Positions 25,976 to 36,100 of a stretch of 64,000 nt of DNA are shown piece by piece. Origin of the DNA: Rhizobium sp. P40RR-XXII (lineage in GTDB: Bacteria; Pseudomonadota; Alphaproteobacteria; Rhizobiales; Rhizobiaceae); assembly GCF_012641405.1 (NCBI RefSeq), contig NZ_JABAII010000018.1:62001-126000 (forward strand), in the 5' to 3' direction. Below the pieces are notes generated by a model that made no database searches, was not told the DNA's origin, and worked only from the letters and a program-made list of their open reading frames with translations. Positions within the stretch are counted from its first letter, which is position 1; each line of letters starts with the position of its first letter. Made by a program: the position numbers and the translations under genes.

Positions 25976-26986
25976 ATGAAAACATTGATCTGCAACGAAC
26001 CCGGCCGGCTCTCCCTGATCGAGCGCGATGTCCCGACGCCTGCCGAAGGCGAGGTGCTGGTGCGCATCAGACGCGTCGGCATCTGCGGCACGGATTTCCA
26101 CATCTATCAAGGCAAGCATCCTTTTCTCGAATATCCGCGCGTCATGGGTCATGAGCTGTCCGGTACGGTGGAGGATGCAAATGGTTCGAGCCGCCTTAAG
26201 AATGAGGAAAATGTCTATATCGTTCCCTATCTTGCCTGCGGCAAATGCATCGCTTGTCGGCGCGGCGTGACCAATGCCTGCCAAAACATCGCGGTGCTTG
26301 GCGTACATCGTGATGGTGGCATGAGCGAATTCATCTGTGTGCCAGAGCCGAATGTCATCTCCGCCGGCAAGGCCTCGCTCGACGAAGCTGCGATGATCGA
26401 GTTTCTGGCGATCGGCGCCCATGGCGTCAAGCGTGGCGGCATTACCGACGCCGACCGCGTTCTCGTCGTCGGCTCGGGTCCGATCGGCATGTCGGCCATC
26501 ATATTCGCCAAGGCGCGCGGCGCCGACGTCACCGTCATGGATGTCCGTGAGGACCGATTGAATTTCACCATCACCTCGCTTGGCGCCGATCGGACGCTCA
26601 TCGCCAATAACGAGGCGGAAGCTCAAGCAAAACGCCTCACCGACGGCGATTTCTTCGACGTCGTCATTGACGCAACCGGCAACACCAAGGCCATGCAACG
26701 CGGCTTCGGCTTCGTCGCCCACGGCGGCCGTTACGTCCTCGTCAGCGTCGTGCGCGACGACATCACCTTCTCCGACCCGGAATTTCACAAGCGCGAAACC
26801 ACCCTCTTCGCCAGCCGCAATGCGCAGCCGGACGATTTTGCCGAGGTGGTGAAGCAAATGGAAAATGGCCGGGTGCCGACGAAAGCGTTGAACACGCACC
26901 GGGGGTCGCTTGCTGATGGGTCCTCGCTGTTCAAGGATTGGCTGCGACCCGAGGCTGGGGTGATCAAGGCTATACTGGATATCTAA
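25976..26986 (+). CDS. Zinc-dependent alcohol/polyol dehydrogenase
   Basis: A 336-residue medium-chain dehydrogenase. VGICGTDFHIYQG and MGHELSGTVE give the catalytic zinc site, the structural zinc cysteines are in CGKCIACRRGVTNACQN, and VLVVGSGPIGMSAIIFAKARGA is the NAD(P) Rossmann loop. The pattern fits the L-idonate / galactitol / sorbitol dehydrogenase group. Start set at ATG 25976, since the upstream extension to 25871 is not family-like. Substrate unknown. Likely co-regulated with the preceding oxidoreductase. Confidence 0.88.
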   Translation: MKTLICNEPGRLSLIERDVPTPAEGEVLVRIRRVGICGTDFHIYQGKHPFLEYPRVMGHELSGTVEDANGSSRLKNEENVYIVPYLACGKCIACRRGVTNACQNIAVLGVHRDGGMSEFICVPEPNVISAGKASLDEAAMIEFLAIGAHGVKRGGITDADRVLVVGSGPIGMSAIIFAKARGADVTVMDVREDRLNFTITSLGADRTLIANNEAEAQAKRLTDGDFFDVVIDATGNTKAMQRGFGFVAHGGRYVLVSVVRDDITFSDPEFHKRETTLFASRNAQPDDFAEVVKQMENGRVPTKALNTHRGSLADGSSLFKDWLRPEAGVIKAILDI

Positions 26987-27212
26987 ATGCCCGGGACCGG
27001 TTCAGTTCGTCTTCGCGCCTTCCAGGACAGTGAAATCGCAACCGACTGTGTCTCGGCAATAAATATTGGAAAACGGCCGGCCGAGTCGAAATGCAATCTT
27101 GCAATTGTCGAAAAACACATCGCCTCCAGTCCTATTGCCAGGTCGACCGAGGCGTTGTCATACCGCTTAACAAACCTCAATTAGCCAGGCGCAGTCGGAC
27201 GACTACTCGGGG

Positions 27213-27320
27213 TTAGAGTAAAAAAGCCACCATAATCAGACACATGCCGGCAAGTGCTACAACAATGACCGCCAGAGCGCTTTTCCATTCCGGTTCGATA
27301 TGAGGCAAATCTTCGTTCAT
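27213..27320 (-). CDS. Possible 35-residue single-pass membrane protein
   Basis: The frame reads MNEDLPHIEPEWKSALAVIV and continues with a hydrophobic helix ending AFLL. An acidic N-terminus followed by one membrane segment of about 18 residues is typical of bacterial small membrane proteins. AGGA and GGTGG lie upstream; an alternative start four codons earlier is possible. No homologue is recognised. Confidence 0.4.
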   Translation of the reverse strand: MNEDLPHIEPEWKSALAVIVVALAGMCLIMVAFLL

Positions 27321-27588
27321 CGCGTCCACCATTCCTGAATGCCCCAAGGGCAGATATTACAGGTAAGTAACGTCTCAATGAAAAAATATTTCCACTGACG
27401 TTTCGGCGCGGCCGCGGTGCCCCGCTATATAATGGATACACGATCAGTGCGCTGTGAGCGCTTTCGCAAAGGCACTATACATTTTGCGTCGTTGTCGTTT
27501 AAAATGCGTCGAAATCGTACCGATCGTACGTTTGCCAGGCTTCAAATGATTTCAGATATTGCAGAGCAACCATGACTTCCCGCGAAAA

Positions 27589-27729
27589 ATGCTCGCCCGT
27601 CGCATCATGCTAACGCTTCTGCCTATCTTTGGTGTTTTGAGCGCTATGGCGCTTTTTACGCTGTCGATGATGGTAGGAGAAATTGCACCTTGGACCGTGA
27701 GGCGCATTTCCATTAACTCTCACCTATAA
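27589..27729 (+). CDS. Possible 46-residue membrane protein
   Basis: Starts MLARRIMLTLLPIFGVLSAM, with a positively charged start and one hydrophobic segment, then a short polar tail. No good ribosome-binding site is visible, and nothing is recognised. It may be a chance frame. Confidence 0.25.
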   Translation: MLARRIMLTLLPIFGVLSAMALFTLSMMVGEIAPWTVRRISINSHL

Positions 27730-27801
27730 GCAGCTGTTTTATTGCAATAAAATCGAGAACTGTCGTCTTTAAGACGCCGTAGCGGTCCCTAACCACCCCG
27801 C

Positions 27802-29046
27802 CTAAACCTTCTCCAGCAGCAACAGCTCATCCAAGGTCTGCCGCCTGCGGATCAATCGGTGGGTAGTGCCGTCAAGAAGCACCTCCGGTGCATAGAGGCG
27901 GCTATTGTAGTTCGACGACATTGTCGCTCCATAGGCGCCGGCGCCATGGAATACGAGATAGTCGCCGACATGGGCTTCCGGGAGATCGCGGGTCTCGACA
28001 GTGCCGGTGTCCGTCTGCGTGAAGACATCGCCGGATTCGCAAAGGGGACCTGCGACGACGGTCGGAAAGATTGTGCCTGCGGCATTGCGGGGTGCCTTGC
28101 CAGGGATCACCGATATCTGATGATAACTGCCATACATGGCCGGACGGGCAAGGTCGCTGAAACCCGCATCGACAAGCACGAAGCGATTGCGGCCCATCAT
28201 CTTCACTGCTCTCACCTCGGCAAGCAATACGCCGGAATCGGCGGTTAAGAACCGTCCCGGCTCGATTTCCAGCCGGATCGGATGGCCGAAATGCGTTTCG
28301 ATCTCGCGCCGCGCCGCGTCCCAGAGCGAGAAATAATGAGCGGGATCGATCTCCTCCTCGCCCTCTCTGTAAGGCACGGAAAGACCACCACCGGATGAGA
28401 TCGCCTCGATAGCGACATCAAGCTCGCGGCAAAAACCGACCATAGCGCCGCAGACGCGCTGTAAGTGCCCATAATCGACGCCGGAGCCGATATGCATATG
28501 CAGGCCGACCAGCGTCAGGGAATATTGGCGCGTCAGCGCCACGGCCTCCTGCAATTGCTCGAACCAGATGCCGTGCTTGCTGCTTTCGCCACCGGTATTG
28601 GTTTTCTTGCTATGGCCATGTCCAAAACCCGGATTGATGCGCAGCCAGACTCTATGGCCAGGCGAGCGTTCGCCAAGCTGATGCAGCATGTCGATGGAGC
28701 CGATATTCACCTCGACCTTGTCGGCAACAACGCGGTCAAGGGTCGGCCGGTCGAAGACATCGGCGGTGAAGACCAGCTCCGCCGCACCCGACACGCCGCC
28801 AGCGACGAAGCCGGCCCGCATCGCCCGCTCGATCTCGCCGAGCGAGACGGCATCGACCCGCACGCCCGCCTTGCGCATTTTCCGCAGGATATGAATGTTC
28901 GAACAGGCCTTTTGCGCGTAGCGAACGACGTCGAAGGCGGAGAGTTGCGCGATACGGCGACGGATCGCGGCAGCATCGTAGATCCAGAGCGGCGTTCCAT
29001 ATTCACCGGCAAGCGAGCTCAGTGTTTCATTGGAAGGAATGGTCAT
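27802..29046 (-). CDS. LysA-like PLP-dependent decarboxylase (alanine-racemase fold) of the siderophore locus
   Basis: A 414-residue fold-type III PLP enzyme. The cofactor lysine is in RYAQKACSNIHILRKM, the glycine-rich phosphate contact in SSGGGLSVPY, the second-half EPGRFLTADSGVLLAEV and the active-site cysteine in PLCESGDVFTQTD. These are diaminopimelate decarboxylase-family marks, and the length is right. As last gene of the operon carrying acyltransferase, exporter and MetC-like genes, it is probably a paralogue serving siderophore synthesis, supplying L-lysine or decarboxylating a lysine-type building block. The housekeeping lysA would be elsewhere; this cannot be checked here. Confidence 0.82.
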   Translation of the reverse strand: MTIPSNETLSSLAGEYGTPLWIYDAAAIRRRIAQLSAFDVVRYAQKACSNIHILRKMRKAGVRVDAVSLGEIERAMRAGFVAGGVSGAAELVFTADVFDRPTLDRVVADKVEVNIGSIDMLHQLGERSPGHRVWLRINPGFGHGHSKKTNTGGESSKHGIWFEQLQEAVALTRQYSLTLVGLHMHIGSGVDYGHLQRVCGAMVGFCRELDVAIEAISSGGGLSVPYREGEEEIDPAHYFSLWDAARREIETHFGHPIRLEIEPGRFLTADSGVLLAEVRAVKMMGRNRFVLVDAGFSDLARPAMYGSYHQISVIPGKAPRNAAGTIFPTVVAGPLCESGDVFTQTDTGTVETRDLPEAHVGDYLVFHGAGAYGATMSSNYNSRLYAPEVLLDGTTHRLIRRRQTLDELLLLEKV

Positions 29047-29152
29047 CTTGTCTCAATCGGTCAGGGCGGGAATAGATCAACAATGAATAATAGTATGGGC
29101 GGAGCGACAGTGCCACTCCGCCCGCCTTACGATATGAAAGCACAGAGGCCGA

Positions 29153-30334
29153 CTAACGTTTCGCGGCCACGAGCGCCTGCTCGAGATCGGCAATGACGTC
29201 CTTTGCCGCGTGTAGACCGACATTGAGGCGGATCGTGCGGTCGCTGACCCCGAAGCGCGCGAAGACATTGGTCTCTGGCGAGATGCTGAGCGCCGCCTTG
29301 GCCGGCACCACGAGGCTTTCCGGCCCACCCCAGCTGACGCCAATGCGGATGAGGCGCAGCGCGTCGACGAAATCGGCGACGTCGATACGATCGGAAACTT
29401 CGAAGGAAAACAGCGCGCCGAAGCCGCTGAAAGTGCGCTTTCCGGGATGATCGCCCAGTGCCGGATGCATGACATTGGTCACATCCCCATGCGCCTGCAG
29501 CCAGGATGCCACTTCTAGGCCGGCTTCATGATGATGGCGCATACGGAACGGCAGGGTCTCAAGATTACGCAGGATAAGCCACGCTTCGAAAGGGGCGAGC
29601 TTCGCACCCGTATAGGGATAGGTTTCGCTGTTGATGCGATCGATATGCACCTTTGAGCCGGCAACGAGGCCGGCCACGGTATCGCTCTGCCCGCCGAGAT
29701 ATTTCGAGGCGGCGTGAATGACGATATCGACCCCGACGGAGAGCGGCTTTTGGTAGAGCGGCGTTGCCCAGGAATTGTCGACCATCGTCACGACCCCATG
29801 ACGGCGCGCCGCCTCGGCGATGGCTGGCAGATCCTGCAACTCGAAAACCATCGATGTCGGGTTTTCGAGATAGGCAAGCTTGGCGCCGGGAAGTGCCTCG
29901 ATCATCGCCTCTGTATCCGTGCCGTCGATATAGTCGACGACGACACCGAAGCGCTTCAGAACCTTTTCGAAGAAGCGGAAAGCGTCGCTATAGACATGCC
30001 GCACGGTGACGATGCGGTCGCCCGGGCCGACGAAAGCGAGGATCGCCGCTGCGATAGCGCCCATGCCGCTCGAAAAGGCGCGCGCTTCTTCGGCGCCCTC
30101 CATCTGGGCGATCTTGCGCTCCAGAAGCCGCACCGTCGGATTGTCGCCACGTGAATAGATCGGCTTCTTCGAGCGGCCGGCAAAAACATCCTCCAGTTCC
30201 TTGTAGCTATCGAACAGAAAGAGAGATGTCTGGTAGATCGGCGGCACCGCCGCATCAAAAGGATCGTCGCGAGGCGGCATCAACGCATCCGGAATGGCGT
30301 GTCTGTAAGCATCGAATCTCGGGGTCTCGTTCAT
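29153..30334 (-). CDS. Cys/Met-metabolism PLP enzyme (cystathionine beta-lyase-like)
   Basis: A 393-residue fold-type I PLP enzyme. PPIYQTSLFLFDSYKELEDV, YSRGDNPTVRLLERKIAQME, VDNSWATPLYQKPL and the cofactor lysine in IHAASKYLGGQSDTVAG all match MetB/MetC proteins. Start set at 30334; a longer frame to 30499 overlaps the exporter gene heavily. It is unusual to find such an enzyme within a siderophore operon, 15 bp after a MATE gene and 106 bp before the LysA-like gene. The true reaction may be a beta- or gamma-elimination/replacement that makes a precursor, or a plain methionine-pathway role. Confidence 0.85.
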   Translation of the reverse strand: MNETPRFDAYRHAIPDALMPPRDDPFDAAVPPIYQTSLFLFDSYKELEDVFAGRSKKPIYSRGDNPTVRLLERKIAQMEGAEEARAFSSGMGAIAAAILAFVGPGDRIVTVRHVYSDAFRFFEKVLKRFGVVVDYIDGTDTEAMIEALPGAKLAYLENPTSMVFELQDLPAIAEAARRHGVVTMVDNSWATPLYQKPLSVGVDIVIHAASKYLGGQSDTVAGLVAGSKVHIDRINSETYPYTGAKLAPFEAWLILRNLETLPFRMRHHHEAGLEVASWLQAHGDVTNVMHPALGDHPGKRTFSGFGALFSFEVSDRIDVADFVDALRLIRIGVSWGGPESLVVPAKAALSISPETNVFARFGVSDRTIRLNVGLHAAKDVIADLEQALVAAKR

Positions 30335-30348
30335 GACGTTCCTCATGG

Positions 30349-31716
30349 TCAGGGGTGAAGTGTCGATTGGCCGGCCAGGCTTGGTGCATCCGCCGGCAAA
30401 ATGGCGAGCCATTCCCGCCGAGCGACGAAAAGGCCAAGAATTGCGGCGAGGATGGCAGCGACCGCGGGTGCTGCCGAAATGCCGCCAAAGCCCATCCACA
30501 GTGGCAGCAGAAGAAGAAGCGGGATCAGCAGATAGCCTTGCGGCGCGAGCCCGACCAGGGCGGATAGGCCAGCCCTGCCCCGTGATTGCAGCATCACCAG
30601 CAGTACGAATTGAAAAGCTGCCAGCGGGAAGACCGGAAAAAGCGCGCGCAGCCAGGGCACCGCTTCGCCGACAACTTGCGGACTATCGGTGAACAGGCGC
30701 GCGATCGGTACCGCCGCCAGGAACAGCAGGACGGAATAAAGCAAAGCCGCCGGTACGGTCACCGCGAGCATGAAGCGGATGACGGCCTTCAACCGCTGAG
30801 CATCGCCCGCACCGAAGGCATGGCTGACGACGCTCTGTGCGCCAAGGCAAAACCCGAACAAGGGAAGCTGCCCCAAAGTCATCAGACGGATGGCGATCGC
30901 TGTCGCGGCCACACCCGTATCGCCGCCATGAACCGCGGCCTCCCGCATCAGGATGAGAAATCCGAAGCCGCTCACGATGCTGGTCGCGGCGGCGGGAATG
31001 CCGACCCTCGCGATTGGCCGCAACAACCGCCAACGTATCAGGCCGCCGGTGATGCTGACCATTCCCCACTTGCGAATAAAGTAGACAAAATAGCAGACCA
31101 GTGCCGCGATGGAGGAAATGATGGTCGACAGCGCCGCGCCTGATGCGCCGAGCTTGAAGAGGAAAATGAAAACGGGATCGAGGACGGCGTTCAGGGCGAA
31201 GGTGGCGATCAGCACGATCATCGAGAAGCGTGAATTCCCCTCGGCAATCGCGATGAAGTCGCAGACTGCCTGCAGAAGTCCAAGCGTTACGCCGAAAGCG
31301 AACAGCCGCCCGTAGTCCAGTCCCGGGGTAAGAAGATTGTCGCTTGCGCCGAGTGCTCCGACGAAATCAGGCAGTCCGAGATAGATCAGTACGGAGAGGA
31401 GGATGCCGAGCGGGATCGTTGCCGCCAGCGCCGTCGCGGCAACGGAGGACGCGGCTTTCAGATCACCCTCGCCGAGATGGCGTGCCAAAAACGTGGCAAG
31501 GCCGATGCCGAGCCCCTGACCTGCCGCCGCGACCAACAGAAAAAGCGGCATGACCAGGCTGATGCCGGCCAGCACATTCGGCCCCAGAGCGCCGAGAAAG
31601 ATCGCATTGACCGCATGATGCCCGGCGCTGGCGGCCAATCCCGCCACCGCCGGCAGCGCGACCGTCAGAACGAGCCGCATGATGCGCGGATCGTTCATGT
31701 CGACGGCTGCCTTCAT
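30349..31716 (-). CDS. MATE-family efflux transporter (probable siderophore exporter)
   Basis: A 455-residue protein with about twelve membrane segments, in the two-repeat arrangement of MATE/DinF transporters (for example IMRLVLTVALPAVAGLAASA, then a second repeat after IARVGIPAAATSIVSGFGF). It starts four bases inside the end of the acyltransferase gene, so the two are translationally coupled. Export of the finished siderophore or an intermediate by Na+ or H+ antiport is the natural inference; multidrug export is the alternative. Confidence 0.85.
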   Translation of the reverse strand: MKAAVDMNDPRIMRLVLTVALPAVAGLAASAGHHAVNAIFLGALGPNVLAGISLVMPLFLLVAAAGQGLGIGLATFLARHLGEGDLKAASSVAATALAATIPLGILLSVLIYLGLPDFVGALGASDNLLTPGLDYGRLFAFGVTLGLLQAVCDFIAIAEGNSRFSMIVLIATFALNAVLDPVFIFLFKLGASGAALSTIISSIAALVCYFVYFIRKWGMVSITGGLIRWRLLRPIARVGIPAAATSIVSGFGFLILMREAAVHGGDTGVAATAIAIRLMTLGQLPLFGFCLGAQSVVSHAFGAGDAQRLKAVIRFMLAVTVPAALLYSVLLFLAAVPIARLFTDSPQVVGEAVPWLRALFPVFPLAAFQFVLLVMLQSRGRAGLSALVGLAPQGYLLIPLLLLLPLWMGFGGISAAPAVAAILAAILGLFVARREWLAILPADAPSLAGQSTLHP

Positions 31717-32882
31717 CGCGCTGCATCTCGCGGCAGTGAACCCAGAACGGGCAGGCCGTCCTCACCGAACAGCCCGGTGAGATCCGGCGACAGCAGTCGG
31801 TCCATGAAGAAGCGCTCGCGCAACAGCATGACCAAAAGCGCCTTTTTGTGCGGAAACTGGATGTGCTTGACCTTGGCGAAACCCGAGCGGTCGAGATTGC
31901 GGATCTGCTGGGCATGATGATGGATCGGCTCGCCGACGATGCGTCTGGTGCGCGGATCGGCCAGGAACATGTAGTGCATCAGTGACGGCAGCCACGCGCT
32001 GACGAAGGCTTTTCCGCGGAAATCGTCTTCGCCAATCGCCACGTGCCAGCCGCGGTCGTAACCTTCGGCTTCGTAGTGCGGGCCGATCCGATCTTCCTTG
32101 GCCCAATAGAGTTCGAAATAGCCGAAGGGCACGCCACCGAACGTTCCGATCAGCGGCAACGTCCGCGGATCAGCCAGGCGGACTGCAATGAAATCACGGT
32201 GATAGGAAAGATCGCCGCTGTCCTCCCATATGGCGGCCACCCTGGGATTGTTCATCCAGCGATGGAAATGCGCAAGATCAGCCTCGATATCGGCGACGTG
32301 GAAGCCAAGCTGCGTGTTCAGCCAGGGAATGAAGCGGTTGTATATGGCGCCAATAGGCTTCGGCGACCTTTGCGGATGAAGAACATTGTTCGTGAGGACC
32401 GGCACTTCCGGAAAGGCAGGGGGCAGGCTTCCAACCCAGGATTTTGCCTGCTGAAAGAAGGATTCGGGGCGCACGATCAAGCGATCACCCCGGCGCTCGA
32501 TCGCGCCCGTTTCCACCAGACGCTTCGCAAGGCCATCGTCTGCAAACTCGATCTCGAGGCAATCCACGTGCGGATTGCACGCCAGAACGGCTTCCGAGAC
32601 GGCATTGACGATATCCTCACCGGAAGCAGGCGAAGCGGCTGAAGATATGGTGTCAAAGACCAGCTGCTTGGCGGCGCGGCCTGAGAGAAAGCCCGAGGCA
32701 ACCTCAATGCCATTTTGCTGGACGCGGAAACTGCCCGATGCCTGCCCCGCCGACACGATGAGCGGCTGAACACAGGCGAGTGCGTGGCTTGCAAAACCTG
32801 ATGCCGGCAGGCGCAAATCAAACGATCGCTCCGTCGTCCTTTCACCCCTCAACGCCGCGGAAGCATCCATCTTTTTCTCCAT
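31713..32882 (-). CDS. AlcB/IucB-type siderophore N-acyltransferase
   Basis: A 389-residue protein whose C-terminal 190 residues match the GNAT-fold hydroxylamine acyltransferases of siderophore pathways (IucB, RhbD, VbsA class). Visible marks are LAHFHRWMNNPRVAAIWEDS, FGYFELYWAKEDRIGPHY, AIGEDDFRGKAFVSAWL and ADPRTRRIVGEPIHHHAQQI with FAKVKHIQFPHKKALL. The N-terminal 190 residues are the usual poorly conserved extension. It transfers an acyl group from acyl-CoA to an N-hydroxylated diamine or amino acid, forming the hydroxamate. First gene of the leftward operon, with an iron box 48 bp before its start. Confidence 0.9.
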   Translation of the reverse strand: MEKKMDASAALRGERTTERSFDLRLPASGFASHALACVQPLIVSAGQASGSFRVQQNGIEVASGFLSGRAAKQLVFDTISSAASPASGEDIVNAVSEAVLACNPHVDCLEIEFADDGLAKRLVETGAIERRGDRLIVRPESFFQQAKSWVGSLPPAFPEVPVLTNNVLHPQRSPKPIGAIYNRFIPWLNTQLGFHVADIEADLAHFHRWMNNPRVAAIWEDSGDLSYHRDFIAVRLADPRTLPLIGTFGGVPFGYFELYWAKEDRIGPHYEAEGYDRGWHVAIGEDDFRGKAFVSAWLPSLMHYMFLADPRTRRIVGEPIHHHAQQIRNLDRSGFAKVKHIQFPHKKALLVMLLRERFFMDRLLSPDLTGLFGEDGLPVLGSLPRDAAR

Positions 32883-32929
32883 ATTTCGAAACCGCGCGCC
32901 CTCCAGAATACAAGGCGCTAATTCTGCAG

Positions 32930-32944
32930 TGACGAACGGCGTCA
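32930..32944. promoter_or_regulatory. TGA-N9-TCA iron-responsive (RirA-type) box, divergent siderophore promoters
   Basis: Exact TGA-N9-TCA, 48 bp upstream of the acyltransferase start and 170-260 bp before the NRPS start. This is the core of the rhizobial iron-responsive operator bound by RirA. A second inverted repeat, GGAAAA at 32945-32950 with TTTTCC at 32961-32966, follows immediately. Two further boxes in this locus support the reading. Confidence 0.6.
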
Positions 32945-33186
32945 GGAAAAATTCAAAATATTTTCCAAAAATAATTTTTGAGATTCCGCTGAATTTCGCG
33001 CGGAGCCATTCGTCATGCAGCTACATCCAGGTAATTTCCAAAACATCGGAATTTGTCGGCATAGGAAAGTCAGCATAATCGGCTAGTTCAACTCAATGTC
33101 TATTTATAGGCATTGTGAAGCATATCCTATTGTATTCTGATAAACCGAACATGCATTCAGAAATATTGATGGAGATCGGCGAAGAA

Positions 33187-36100
33187 ATGACTATCCATGA
33201 TCGGAACGCCAAGGCTATGAATGACTCCGATTACGTCGCCAAATGCTCGCTGTCACCGGCACAATCGCGCATCTGGCTCCTGTCCGAGACGGGTAACGAA
33301 GCCGTCTATGGCCGACAAATACTCGCCGTCACCTTCCCTCCTGTCTCACCTGCTATGGCGCACCAGGCCCTTGTGATGCTTTCGCGCCAGCATCCCCTCA
33401 TCACATCGGAATTCGAGGCCTGGCCGGGTGGCACCGTTCAACAGATCCTGAGAAATGATCGCACGGTCGATATCATCGAGACGGAACTGGCTGGTGGTGG
33501 CGATCTGAGCACGGCACTGACCGCAGCCGCCGCCACCGAACAGGCCCGCTCGATCGACCTGACGAACGGCAATCCGGCGCGCTTCATTCTCGCTACGCAG
33601 AACGGTCAGGCCGTCGGCGCCGTGTTTTCCCTGCATGCCATCCTTGCCGATGCGGTGACGCTGGATTTGCTGGCAACGGATTTTCTTCGCAATATCGACA
33701 GCAGCGGGTCGGCCGGCATTGCCGAAACCACGTTAGCCGACGCAGCGTCCTGGATGACCGGCAACGGCGCACCGCGCAATCCGGCACCGGAGCTGGTCGA
33801 TTTCTGGTTCCAGCGGCTGACAGCGCAAGAGAATGTCGCATCGCTGCCGCCACAGACGTCGGCGGGAAAAGACATCGTCGACGAGGCCTGGTTCGAGCAT
33901 GTGCTTGAAGTGCCTGTTACGGGGCGGTCTTTCCAGACGTCGGCGACTGCAGAAACGTCCCGCGACCTTCTCGCAGCACTCGGGATCGTCCTTCGCCGGC
34001 ATTCCGGCCACAGTACGCAAAGGATCGGCCTGGTCACTCGGCCGGAAAGTCAGACGGTCGCCGCACGCAGCGAGGATGTGCTGATCCTGACGACGGAACT
34101 CAGCGGCGCCATGACGCTGGCCGACGTCCGCACGGCATTCGCAGAGGAAATCGAGACGGCCGCCCGGCAGGCCCTGCCCTTTGAGGTGCTTGCCGATGCG
34201 CTGCTGCGCCGGGATGAGCTGTTCGACACGACCGGCCTCGTCAAGACGCTTCTCGATGTGCGACATGCTCTACGTTTCACGGAAGAGATACCCGATGGCG
34301 CAGCAAGCCGAAGCGTCGTCGAGCCCCAGGCACGCCGTGATGCCGAACTGGTCATCACCGTTTCTCCAGTTTCCGGTGACAGGCTTCGTATCGGCTTCGG
34401 TTTCGATCCGCTAAAACATGACGGGAAGCAGATCCTTCGCTTTGCCGATGATCTCGCCATCGCGCTCGCGCGGCAGAACACCAATCCCGGCGAGCAGATC
34501 AAGCAAGTTCCGTTCGTTTCGCCTGAAGAGCTGGACAAGCTTTCCGCGCCCTATCCCGACACGCCGGAACCGGACGATGGCACGCCAATCCATGAGGTCA
34601 TCTCCGCGCAGGCGAGACGACGGCCGAATGCCTTCGCTGTGGCCCAGGGCGAGAAATCGGTAACGCATGGCGAGCTCGAAGCGGCCGCCAATCGGCTGGC
34701 GCATCGTCTGATCGCGCTGGGTCTCGGACCAGAAAAGCGCGTCGCCATCGCACTCGAAAAATCGATCGACGCCATCATCGCCATTCTAGCCGTTCTGAAA
34801 TCGGGCGGCGCATTCACACCGGTCGAGCCCGATCACCCTGAAGCGCGCAATCGCCATATTCTGGCGGCGCCAGGCCTCTCGCTGGTCATTTCCCGCGCAC
34901 GGAACATCGCAAACCTTCCAAGCGATATTGCAACGCCCTTCCTCAATCTCGACACCGTCGACCTTTCGTCGGAAAGCAGCGAAGCGCCTGCGACCGTGAT
35001 CGCGCCGCAGCAGCTTGCCTACGTCATCTATACCTCCGGCTCGACAGGCGTGCCGAAAGGCGTCGCCGTCGAGCACGACCCGCTGGCGCATCATTGCAAG
35101 GCGACCCTGCGCATCTACGAGATGAGCGAGGAGTCCTGCGAGTATCCTGTTCTTCCCTTCACATCCGACGGCGGCCATGAGCGCTGGATGGTACCGCTGA
35201 TGGCCGGCGGCGGAGTGGTGCTGACCCAGGACAAGCTTGCCACGCCCGACGATGCCTTCGCGATGATGAAGTGCCACGGCGTCAACAATGCCAGCCTTCC
35301 CACGAGCTATGTACGCGGCCTTGCCGAATATGCCGGCGAGAACAGCGAGATACCGCGGCTGCGGCTCTATTCCTTCGGCGGCGAAGCCCTGTCGCAGGCG
35401 GTGTTCGATATGATCACGGAAAACCTGAAGGCGCGGCTGCTGATCAACGGCTATGGTCCGACCGAAACGATCATGACCCCGATGATCTGGAAAATCCCCG
35501 CGGGAACCCGCTTCGAGGGAACAGTCGCGCCGATCGGCCGCGGCGTGGGCGATCGGCGCATCTATGTGCTCGATGCCGATCTTGCGCCCGTTCCGGTCGG
35601 TGTGATCGGCGAGATTTACATCGGCGGCAGCGGCCTTGCGCGCGGCTATCTCGGCCAGCCGGAGCTGACGGCGGATCGCTTCATCCCGGATCCGTTCTCA
35701 CCCAACGGACGGCTCTACAAATCCGGCGATCTCGGCCGCTGGCGGGAGGACGGCATTGTCGAATTCGCCGGCCGCGTCGACCACCAGATCAAATTGCGCG
35801 GCTTCCGCATCGAACCGGGTGAAATCGAAGCCGTACTGCGCTCCGATCAGCGCGTGGCCGAAGCGGTCGTGCTGCTGCACAATGAAGGCGGGCGCAGCGC
35901 GCTTGTCGCCTATGTGGTACCGCGCGAAGGCGAAAGCCTTGGTATTACCGAGCTGCGCCGCGCCGCCATGACGGACCTGCCCGACTATATGGTGCCGCAG
36001 ACGATCATGCTGATCGACAAGCTGCCGATGGGACCGAACAGCAAGCTGGACCGCGCCGCCTTGCCGGCGCCGCGTATCGAACGCGAGATGGCAGCACCTG

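Larger units (their letters stand above)
26987..27801. other. 815-bp gap between the dehydrogenases and the siderophore locus
   Basis: No gene of normal size is convincing here. The gap holds two short membrane-protein frames listed separately and otherwise AT-mixed sequence. Base use is less GC-rich than the genes on both sides, as expected for non-coding DNA. Confidence 0.5.

Noticed and set aside
35158..35480. Naming the amino acid activated by the NRPS from its binding-pocket code
   Set aside because: Hand alignment gives roughly D-G-E-S-Y-F-G-M-T-K, which matches no code I know well, and the region between A4 and A5 has an insertion that makes positions uncertain.
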